64,000 nt of DNA from Pinus tabuliformis (lineage: Eukaryota; Streptophyta; Pinopsida; Pinales; Pinaceae), in NCBI GenBank assembly GCA_031772625.1, contig CM062818.1:210421742-210485741 (forward strand), in the 5' to 3' direction. The position numbers and the translations under genes were made by a program. The notes beneath the pieces are model-generated. The model saw only the letters and a program-made list of their open reading frames with translations. It was not told the DNA's origin and did no database searches. How positions within the stretch are numbered: position 1 is the first letter of the stretch; every line of letters begins with the position of its first letter. Positions 34,246 through 43,059 of this stretch are shown in pieces.

Positions 34246-36153
34246 CTACTGAGTTGGGTCTTTGGTGAGCTGTTCTGCAATCTCTGATGTGTCCAGAAAT
34301 GGTGGGAAGCATGGTTGACGATGGTCCACATTGAAAACTTGGTGCAAGCAAAGGAATAGAGGAATGCTATACTTCAAAGCATTGTTACCTATAGCCTTGG
34401 TACTGGTGTAAGGACCATGTCGAAGTGGTCTGAGTTTCTGATGGGTTCTGGTAAGGCGTTCTCTCTGCAGATGCAACCAAACTTTTTCGCCCACCTGAAA
34501 CTTGTGTGGTATCCCTGTGGGTGAGGAGAAGTCATTCCTGTGTCTTGTCATGACTGTATCCCTTTACTACTGCTGCTGCATGGAGGAACCCTTCACGGGG
34601 GTCATGGATGTGATGACAATCTTCCCCTTACTTTGGGAGTGAACTAGACAGATGAATTTCCTGGTCTGGGAGATGAGCTTACTGCCTTTCTTAGCAGTGA
34701 TCAAAGATGTGGCGGTAGGTGGGGCTACCTCCGGTATTCTGTATAATGAATTATTCAAAGAAATAATGGCAGCATGAGGCTTGGACTCATACACAACATG
34801 TCGCCTCCACAAGTATGGCTGGCCTAATAATACATCACAAACATCCAGAGGTGTAACATCACACAATACCTCATCTTTGAATGGTTTGATGCTGTAGGAA
34901 AGGTGGCACTGCTGGCAAACTTTCAGATCTCGTCCCTCGTGAAGCCACCCGATACTGTACGGCTGCAGGTGTTGTGTAGTCGGTAGGCCCAACTGCTTCA
35001 CGACCTCTGCTAAAATGAGGTTCTTTTGGCTACCACTGTCGACAATGAATTACAGCGGTGAACCCTTCACCCACATCTATGAGTGGAAAAGAATCTCCCC
35101 CTCTTCTGGATCTGTAGGTTCATTCTTCTGTATCTTGGCAGTGGCAACAGTGGCGCTGGGATCCGCATCAATGATTTGCGTCCCTTTGCCATTACCCTTG
35201 TCAGGTTCTGGCTCAGGGTCAGAACATGCATCTGATTTGGAAGCCTTCAACTCGGCCACCAGCGACTGCTTGGTCCGACACTCACTTGTGTTATGAGTGG
35301 GACTCTTGTGGAACTCACACCACTTTCCTGTGTCCTTCTTCGGCTTCGTGGTGTTGTTCTTTTCTTGTGGCTTCGACGGGTTGTCTTGGGTCACCTCGCC
35401 TTGGCTTTGTCCTGTGGGCTTCGGATTTTCAGATCTAAAGTCTCGCTTCTTCTGTTTGAACTTTTGCTCAATTTTGACAATTTATCGGTATGTTGTGCCG
35501 AGTGAGGAGATGTTCAAGGACACCATCTCTTCCTGGATGTATCTGTGTAGGCAGTCGTGGTATTTGAGTACCATATGCAGCTCAGAATCTTTGATACCCA
35601 ACTGTGTGCGAAGGGTATGAAAAATGTTTGTGAACTCCGGCACATCTTGGTCTCGTCACTGCCGCAGTGTCGTCCATTTGATGTATTTGTCCTCATAGCT
35701 TCCGACATGGTAGTACTGCTCCTTGATGGCATCCCAGAAGTCATTCCAAGTGGGTGCGGCTGAAAATAGTGAGCCTGTACTTTCATTCTTCTACTTGCAG
35801 TAGGTTTCCCACTAGTCCTTGACGTGGGGGCTACTTTGAGAAGAGCGAAAACAATCTTCTCCCGACTTGAAAATTCGTGAACAGAAAAATACCCATCTAC
35901 CATATTTAACCATTTATCTACGGCATCTGCGTCTATTTGGCCCTCGAAGATGGGGATTTCAAAATTAACTTGTACCTTAAACGGTGTGGCGTTTCCAAAG
36001 TCGTTGTTGGAAGCCAATGCATCGCCTCTGAGTAGCCGCTGAAGGATCTGCGCAAAGCTATCCATCATCGCGTTCCTTTGCCGCTCGAGTGCTTCTTCGA
36101 GCAAGATTTTGATAGGATCTCCTGCCCCCTCGTCTTTCTTCTCATCCGCCATG
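34246..36153 (-). pseudogene. gag-protease-integrase-tail remnant of element E
   Basis: Gag starts at MADEKK (36153) and is frameshifted near 35800. The knuckle CEFHKSPTHNTSEC is near 35295-35340. The protease area follows, with DSGSQKNLI at about 35015-35045 and GLPTTQH after it. The frame then jumps from just after the protease directly to the integrase C-terminal tail (HKFQVGEKVWLHL, about 34465-34505). About 2.35 kb of RT, RNase H and integrase core has been lost at a short similar sequence. A second deletion removes about 130 bp of the C-terminal chromodomain-like part. Stops make it non-coding today. Confidence 0.8.
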
Positions 36154-36283
36154 GGAGGCCGTCGGGATTCGCGAGGCTGGTCTTGCAAAGGTTTGACCAG
36201 TTCAAGCCCTAACTACTTATATCCCGACCTCGTTGGGGACATGCAAAGAAAAACAGAGAAAAAACAGACCGCTCTAATACCAC

Positions 36284-36894
36284 TGATCCGAACTTAAACA
36301 GGAACGTAACAAATTACAGAGATAACCATAAATACAGAGATGCGATAACCATAAATACAGAGATGCAATGGAAATAATACTTCATTTCATTAATGGAAAA
36401 TACTGAAATATGCTTACAACCAGAAATGGAAACAAACCAGCTAGGGCGATGGTAGCTTATCTCTGAGAAGAGATGTGGTGGCTACATGCCTCTGAACTGT
36501 TCTAAATTTGTGTTACAATGAGGCTCGAAGGCCTATTTATTGTTGAGAAACAATGGAAAACCCTTCATATCCCAAAACCTAACCCTAGAAGATGAAACGC
36601 CAAATTGTGGGCCCCGTTTGGGTAAATTGGTACATCAATTTCCCTGGGTCGTAACTTTGGCATACAATCTCCGTTTGATGGGTACAATAGCTCGTTAGAA
36701 AGATCTATCCGAGTACTACCACTTTCCCAAAAAACGTCGTTTAGGGCCTCAAAATGGCTCCGGAAGTTCAGGACCCGAAAAACTGCTAAAAATAGTAAAC
36801 TATGTTGCAATTTAGGAAACTGAAAAGACTGAAAGAGACAGTTGTGGGGGTCCAAATGGGATAGGTGGGTGGCCACCAACATCCACCTGGATCA
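36284..36894 (-). repeat. 5' LTR of gypsy element E
   Basis: 611 bp, TGATCCGAAC...CTGGATCA on the plus strand. The PBS lies just beyond at 36271-36282. Confidence 0.85.
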
Positions 36895-36989
36895 ATACGA
36901 CCACAGGGTGACTCACCCTCCCCTAGTGGTGCACTATGTACAGGATCATAGGTTCAACCTTCCCCTATGATACCCTGTGGCAATTGTGA

Positions 36990-37362
36990 AACAGGATGAT
37001 TAGTTCTCCTATGGGCCGAGATGATTAGTTCTCTCGTGGAAACAGTGAAACAAGATGATTAGTTCTCTTGTGGGGTGGGATGATTAGTTCTCCCGTGGTA
37101 ACTGTGGAACAGGATGATTAGTTCTCCTGTGGGCCAGGATGATTATTTCTCCTGTGGCAATTGTGAAACAGGATGATTAGTTCTCTTGTGGGTCGGGATG
37201 ATTAGTTCTCCCGTGGCAGCTGTGGAACAAGATGATTAGTTCTCCTACGGGCCGGGATGATTAGTTCTTCTGTGGAAACTATGAAATAGGATTATTAGTT
37301 CTCCTGTGGGCCGGGATGATTATTTCTCTCGTGGTGACTGTGGGGCAGGATGATTAGTTATC
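36990..37362. repeat. dimeric ~58-bp minisatellite in F internal region
   Basis: Thirteen copies of a GGATGATTAGTTCTCCTGTGG-type subunit alternate between a short spacer (GGCC-type) and a longer spacer (AAACTGTGAAACA-type), giving a ~58-bp higher-order unit. The array lies in the non-coding part of F, between the end of pol and the 3' LTR. Stops in every frame argue against coding. Confidence 0.85.
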
Positions 37363-37845
37363 TTATTGAGGCATCCTACCCATGCAGTCTGGGGCTCATG
37401 GGAAGTACCTATCATCTGATCAATGAGCAGGGAAATGGGGTTAGGGACCATAGTAGTACTATTGATGGACGCATCGATGTATCTACCGTACTCCCTATGC
37501 TAAGATGACCTCCATTGATCTGGGATCAATGAAACTGATTTTGGACCAGTATGAGTGGTTTGAGACACTCTCTTGTGATATTGATCTAGGATCAATAAAA
37601 CTGACTCCGAGCAAGTAAGAGTGATGTGACACACTCTCTTCAAATGAAACTGACTTCAGGTTAATAGAGAATGGTATGAGACATTCTCGATCAATTCTTC
37701 TTCTTCATGGTTCAGCAAAGCAAAGCAGTGTAGACCATAGCATAACAGAGCTCAAAAGAGTAGAGTAGTGTAGGGCACTAATGGTAGAGATAGTACAGTT
37801 GGACATATGGATCAGTGGATGGAGTTCTCCCTAGTTGAGAGGGAG

Positions 37846-39222
37846 TGTGAAAATTGGCAACTAGGGCCAAACTCCATGTGGGTCATCTTATTAATGGAAG
37901 CTGATATTTTTCTTGGATCCCTCTCATTGATAAGTGTAGGATTGATCTAAAGATGATCCAATTCCGATAAGTATTCATGGAGATATGAATTTATTTGTGT
38001 TATGGGACAATTCGTCAAGGTCGGCTAGCAACCAAATAAGCCCCACTTGTGCTCAACGTTTTAGTATAAATAGAGGTGGCCTTCAAGTCATTTCAACACA
38101 CTTGGGATCTCTTCCTCTCTACTTGTCTTTGGGTTTTAGGAGGAGGAGAGATCCTAAGGGATAACGCTACCCTAATCCAAAGGGAAAAAGATGGAACTGC
38201 CAGAATTGCCATAACTATTGGAATTGTTGGAACTGTTGGAATTTCCGGAACTGCCAGAATTACTGGAATTGCTGGAACTGCCAGGAACTGTCGGGAATTG
38301 CCGGAATTGCTGGAACTACCGAAATTTCCAGAGCTGTCGAGAACTACTAGAATTTCCAGAACTACCGGAATTTTTGGAATTTCCGGAACTGCCTAAATTG
38401 TTGGAATTACCAGAACTACCGAAATTGCTGGAATTGTGGGAACTACCGTAATTGTCGGAACTGCCGGAATTGTTAAAACTGCTGGGAACTGCCAGAATTG
38501 TCGGAATTACCTGAACTACTGGAATTTCCGGAACTGCCTGAACTGCCAAGAACTGTCAAAATTGCAAGAATTTTCGTAACTACCAAAACTGTCGAGAACA
38601 ACCAGGAAAATTCGGAACTTCTGGGAAAATCCAAAACTACTGAAACTGTCAAGAACCGCCACAATTGTTGGGAACAACCGAAATTGCCAGAATTGCCGGA
38701 ACTGTTGGGAACTGCCGGAACAGCCAGAGCCTCTGTCTCCGAAGGAGAGCAGCATGCAAGGGATAACTAACTATCATTGGGACAGTTGTATGGTACTTAG
38801 TAGCAAATACACCAAGCAGGCAATGTTACACCTAGCATGCAAGGGACAGGTAGCATGCTAGGGATATCAAGCATGCTAGGGACAACAAGCAAGCTAAGGA
38901 CAACAAGCAAGCAAGATGCAACCAACACATAGGTCAGTATGGAAACATGGTGCAGCAATGACACATAATGCAGTATAGTTATGGGTACAATCATGATTAA
39001 TGAAGCATGATGATATGCAGCATAGTGATGATGGGTGCAGCATGGTGTAGCACGGTGACATGCAGCATGATGACGAAATGCAACACAATGATAGGTGAAG
39101 GAGTCACATTGGAGAATTAGTTGAAGCAGCATGTATTCAACTGATCTCATGTATCATCTTCTTAGAGATGATCTATGCTCTTATCTAGATAAGTCAAAGT
39201 GTTGACTTCTGTTGTAAACATA

Positions 39223-39264
<42 letters not shown>

Positions 39265-39504
39265 TGAACTATTGAATAACATATAAGAAGAATTGATGAA
39301 GGGTTTCTCCACATTGGGGTTTTTCCCTGGCTAGCGCCACAGCTTGTGTCCTCTTGTCTTGGCTTGTCTTCTGCGATTTATGTTTATGTTTTTTCTGTAG
39401 TTTACTTTAATGCTGATGTGATTGCTAATCTAGAAAAGATATTGAGCTAACTTTGAAAATTGAAATAAATTTCTATAAGCATAGAACATACCTAAAATTT
39501 AACA
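37846..39504 (+). repeat. 3' LTR of copia element F
   Basis: 1,659 bp. TATAAATA box at 38065-38072. The 9-bp minisatellite is at 38190-38732 (about 60 units). AGCATGCTAGGGA-type repeats are at 38830-38915 and a (CT)n run of 37 bp at 39226-39262. Ends TTTAACA. It is uninterrupted, unlike the 5' LTR. Confidence 0.9.
38190..38732 (+). repeat. 9-bp minisatellite in 3' LTR of F
   Basis: About 60 imperfect units of GGAACTGCC / GGAATTGCC. Same array type as in the 5' LTR, with independent length changes. Confidence 0.9.
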
Positions 39505-41160
39505 GAAAGACTAGTACTCATAAAATCAGTACTAATGGGCATCCCAGTGTATTGGGAGGCACTTACATGGGTTCCGAAAGGAATTCTAGAAAGGATTAGA
39601 TGAGTATGCAACAATTCCTATGGGTTGGCTGAAAGGAGGATTCAATGCTAACCTAGGTTGCCTGGGATAAGGTGGCAAGACCTAAGGAATGGAGAGGATG
39701 GGGAATAAAAGACCTATCAACTTTTGGACCATCTCTAACTGCAAAACTGGGATGGAGACTAATAAATATGGAAAACATGTGGACCATAGTGGTCAAACGA
39801 AAGTACATTGATCCCATTCCTTTGGACGATTGGATAAGGAGGCCAAATAAGAAGAATGGGAATGCATCAGTGGTGTGGAAAGCTATTATAGATGCCTTTA
39901 ATATCATAGAACAAGGCCTCTCCTAGTAGATTGGAAAGGGAGAACAAGTTAGGATAGGGAAGGATCCTTGGGTGGGATGCAACGAAGGATACTTACTATC
40001 TTCGGGTCTTATAAATCAACTAGACTCAAGAGGCATCCATCATATAAGCCAGATAAAAAAAATGGACATTCCACAATATGGGGCCAAGCATGGCTATCTG
40101 GGATAGAACTAAACCTCGACCAGCAATGGAAGGAGGAGTGGCAAAACTTCACCAAGGAATCGACCAGGTTAAATGTTAGGCTTAGAGATAGGCTAGACAA
40201 TCTAGTCTGGGTACATGCCCCCTCGGGTACCTATTCTCCAAAATATGGCTACAAATTTCTCATGTCAAGAAAGGGTTGGGGGGACTCGGAATGGTGGGTA
40301 AATCTCATTTGGAATCTAAAATGCCCAATAATAGAACGAATGTTCTTCTGGTGCATACTAAAAAATAAAGTGCCAACCTGGGACATTTTACAGAGGAGAT
40401 ACAAGTCGGGCCCAGGAAGGTGCACTTTATGTAAAAGTGATATAGAAATGATTCACCATCTCTTCCTAAAAAATGCACATTCATAAAGGAGGTGTGGATG
40501 GAATCAGGGAGGTTGATTCAGAACAGGATGACCTGGGAAGGGGAAACTCTATAAGAAGTATGGAATCAATGGTGGAAGGACTCTCCAGAAGGAAATTTGT
40601 GAAATCTCCCTCTAATCATGGGATATCTCGATGGATTGCAACAACAATATTTTTAAAGACTAGACTCCCTTAGCAGGCCACATTGCTGTAGAATGTGTTT
40701 CTACTTATGCAACTATCCCTGAGCCAATTCGGGATATAAATCCAAGGATAGTAAGAGAGGAACAAATTAGAGAAGGAACTCCTTGGGCCTATGTTGATGG
40801 GGCCTCAAACCAAAATAATAAATGTGGGGAAAGTTTGTTGATACACCTAAATGAGCACAGAAGCCTTAAATCATATGTAGGATTGGGGAATGGATCCAAC
40901 AATTACGCAAAAAATCTTGCATTAAAGCTACTACTTTGTCGGCTTACCCACCTGGGCATCCATTCAGTTCATATCTTCAGGGATTCGATGAATATTATCA
41001 AATGGTTCAATGGCAAGAGTAGATGTTAGAATTATATTCTATATCCTTTGTTAGAAGAAGCTAAATATTTAAAACAATTTTTTAGTGATATCACAATGCC
41101 ATATTTACAAGGAACACAAGAGTGTAGCAGATCATCTTTCTAAAGTGAGTCTATAGTAGG
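39505..41160 (+). pseudogene. LINE 3 ORF2 continued: RT end, zf-RVT and RNase H
   Basis: The RT C-terminal part resumes in the correct sense (LVLIKSVLMGIPVYWEAL, then PKEWRGWGIKDLS at about 39690). The zinc-binding domain runs 40200-40480: it opens with VWVHAPSGTYSPKYGYKFL, continues with a FFWCILKNKVPTWDILQRR segment, and ends in the cysteine/histidine cluster CTLCKSDIEMIHHLF. The RNase H domain runs about 40780-41140: YVDGASNQNNKCG, an NNYAK segment where the family has an acidic residue, and RDSMNIIKWFN where GDS is usual. Two catalytic positions therefore look lost. Stops and frameshifts are present. Confidence 0.75.
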
Positions 41161-41775
41161 ATCCGGACTATTGGAGGATAGAGGAAACTAAGCTCACTGA
41201 GATCCGTGTGTCGGATTAGCCACCATTTTGAGAATATTGTCAACAGTCTCACGGCTTCGGCGTATGATTCTTTTCATTACTATTATTATGTATTAGTTTT
41301 TTGTTCTTATCGGAAACACAAACTTATTTCTATGCTAAAAATTGTCTTTGGAAATAGAAAATGCTTTGGGTGAATATATACTTGTTTAACTAAAAGCTGG
41401 CGATACTCTTGTTTGGGTTGTTTTCCTCTGTGAGGAGGCCTAGGAATTGGTTCGGAGCTTCCTTTTGGTACATAGACTTTTTCACACATCAACTCCTGCT
41501 GATTTTTTGGTTCTTTGATATATTGAAAGATGATCAATATCCTGTTTGGGTTGTTTTCCTCAATGAGGAGGCCTGAGATAATGGTTTCAGTGCTATTGTT
41601 TTTGCAAAATCAGATGATAGAGTAAGAGGACACTCAAACTTACCATTTCAGAACAACTCTATGCTTTGGACAAAATTCATATAGTTTACTGGCTGTAAAT
41701 GCGTATACTTTGTAACTTTTTATGGCCTTAATAAAAAGTTTGATTTTTTCTTTGGAAAAAAAAAAACATTTAAAA
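41161..41775 (+). other. LINE 3 3' UTR and tail
   Basis: The region holds a ~48-bp imperfect direct repeat (CTTGTTTGGGTTGTTTTCCT type) at about 41410 and 41540. It ends with TTAATAAAAAGTTTGATTTTTTC and an A run near 41757-41767, as plant LINEs do. Confidence 0.6.
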
Positions 41776-42427
41776 AAAATATTGTTATTAAATTTTCTCC
41801 ATATTATGATATTTCAAAAAAATAATGTCATCATTTTTATACAATAGGACCTTATTGTTATGGAGCTCATGTATCGATCTATCACCTATTTATTAATTAT
41901 ATTTCAATAGTGGGAATTGAAAATAAAAAACTTTAGTTGTGATTGTGTGGTGTGTTTGGTTTTCTATGAGTCCCAAAAACACCTTATTTGTAGTTGGTTG
42001 TTTCTTACAAAGAGAACACAAAAAAATGAGATAAGTTAGTGGATAAAAATGGACCAACAAAGCATTGAAGCTAATGGAGACAATGCATGAACAAAACTAA
42101 ACTTAATCTAATATAAATAACAGAAAACAAGCTTGTGAAGCAAAAAAAAATCAACAAAGGTATAAGAAAAGATCCTCTTTAGTGATTATTGGTGGTTGAA
42201 GAGTTAGAATAAAAGTATCAAAGACACCTAAAGAGAGTTATTTGAGAAATGGTGCTCAAAATCCCTCAACAAATATTTCTCCTTTTTAATCTCTTTTGTA
42301 AGTTCTTTTTCTCTTAAAGAAGCATAAAAAGCTCTCTACAACTATGGAATTCTCCTCACAATGGTATGCTAGATTTCTTGGGAGAAATTTTGGTGGCATA
42401 ATAATTTTGCAATTTTTCTTGTTTTTG
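41776..42427. other. AT-rich non-coding DNA
   Basis: No coding sense or repeat was seen. It ends with the TTTTG target duplication of element C at 42423-42427. Confidence 0.5.
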
Positions 42428-43048
42428 TGATCCAGATTTAAGCAGGAACGCAACAAATTACAGAGATAACCATATACACAAAGATGCAGCGGAAATAATA
42501 CTTCATTTCATTAATGAAAAATACTGACATATGCTTACAAACAAAAATGGCAATAAACTAGCTAGGGCGATGGTAGCTTATCTCTGAGAAGAGATGTGAT
42601 GGCTACATGCCTCTGAACTGTTCTGAACTGTATTACAATGAGGCTCGAAGGCCTATTTATTGTTGAGAAACAATGGAAAACCCTTCACATACCGAAACCT
42701 AACCCTAGAAGATGAAACGCCAAATTGTGGGCCCCGTTTGGGTAAATTGGTACATCAATTTCCCGGGGTCGTAACTTTGGCATACGATCTCCGTTTGACG
42801 CGTACGATAGCTCGTTAGAAAGATCTATCCGAGTACTACCACTTTGGGAGGTAACATAGGGCTCGGTCGCCCCAGAATTCCAAAAAAACGTCGTTTAGGG
42901 CCTCAAAACGGCTCCGGAAGTTCAGGACCCGAAAAACTGCTAAAAATAGTAAACTGTGCTACAATTAAGGAAACTGAAAATGCTGAGAAAGACAATGGTG
43001 GGGGTCCAGGTGGACCTGGCAGGTGGCCACCAATATCCACCTGGATCA
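42428..43048 (-). repeat. 3' LTR of element C
   Basis: 621 bp with TGATCC...GGATCA ends on the plus strand. Confidence 0.95.
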
Positions 43049-43059
43049 TTCCTCCCCCC

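Larger units (their letters stand above)
33528..36894 (-). mobile_element. Ty3/gypsy element E, internally deleted (3.37 kb)
   Basis: The LTRs are 36284-36894 (5', 611 bp) and 33528-34180 (3', 653 bp). The target duplication ATACG is perfect (33523-33527 and 36895-36899). The 5' LTR lacks 42 bp present in the 3' LTR. Both LTRs share an internal 23-bp tandem duplication (GATAACCATAAATACAGAGA) that is absent from element C. Outside the indel the LTRs differ at about 4% by eye. Compared with C (5.87 kb), RT, RNase H and most of integrase are missing. The PBS (36271-36282) reads TGGTATTAGAGC. Confidence 0.9.
23896..39504 (+). mobile_element. Ty1/copia element F with 1.65-kb LTRs, twice interrupted
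   Basis: The 5' LTR is 23896-24691 plus 30547-31393, about 1,640 bp once gypsy element D is removed. The 3' LTR is 37846-39504 (1,659 bp). Both run TGT...ACA. The PBS TGGTATCAGAGC is at 31394-31405 and the purine tract GTTGAGAGGGAG abuts 37846. The target duplication is GGAAG (23891-23895) against GAAAG (39505-39509), one mismatch. The internal region, without element E, is only about 3.1 kb. It is broken, with recognisable gag knuckle, protease, RT and RNase H pieces, and apparently no integrase. By eye the LTRs differ at about 6% over the first 365 bp. Copia assignment rests on the RNase H motifs. Confidence 0.85.
19999..41775 (+). mobile_element. LINE 3 (L1-like), split by copia element F
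   Basis: The order of parts is an ORF1-like zinc-knuckle protein, APE endonuclease, reverse transcriptase, [insertion 23896-39504], the end of the RT, zf-RVT, RNase H, and a 3' UTR ending in TTAATAAAAAG and an A tail near 41760. Across the insertion the coding sequence is continuous: the codons GGA AG before the insertion join ACTAGTACTC after it. The 5' limit is uncertain and may reach to about 19300. Stops and frameshifts throughout make it inactive. Confidence 0.8.

Noticed and set aside
36990-37362. Possible CRISPR-like array of repeats and spacers
   Set aside because: The spacers are themselves repeats, the genome is eukaryotic, and no cas genes are present. It is a dimeric minisatellite.
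38076-38770. Leucine/proline-repeat proteins in the second LTR of F
   Set aside because: Same cause as in the 5' LTR; the sequence is an LTR array, not a gene.
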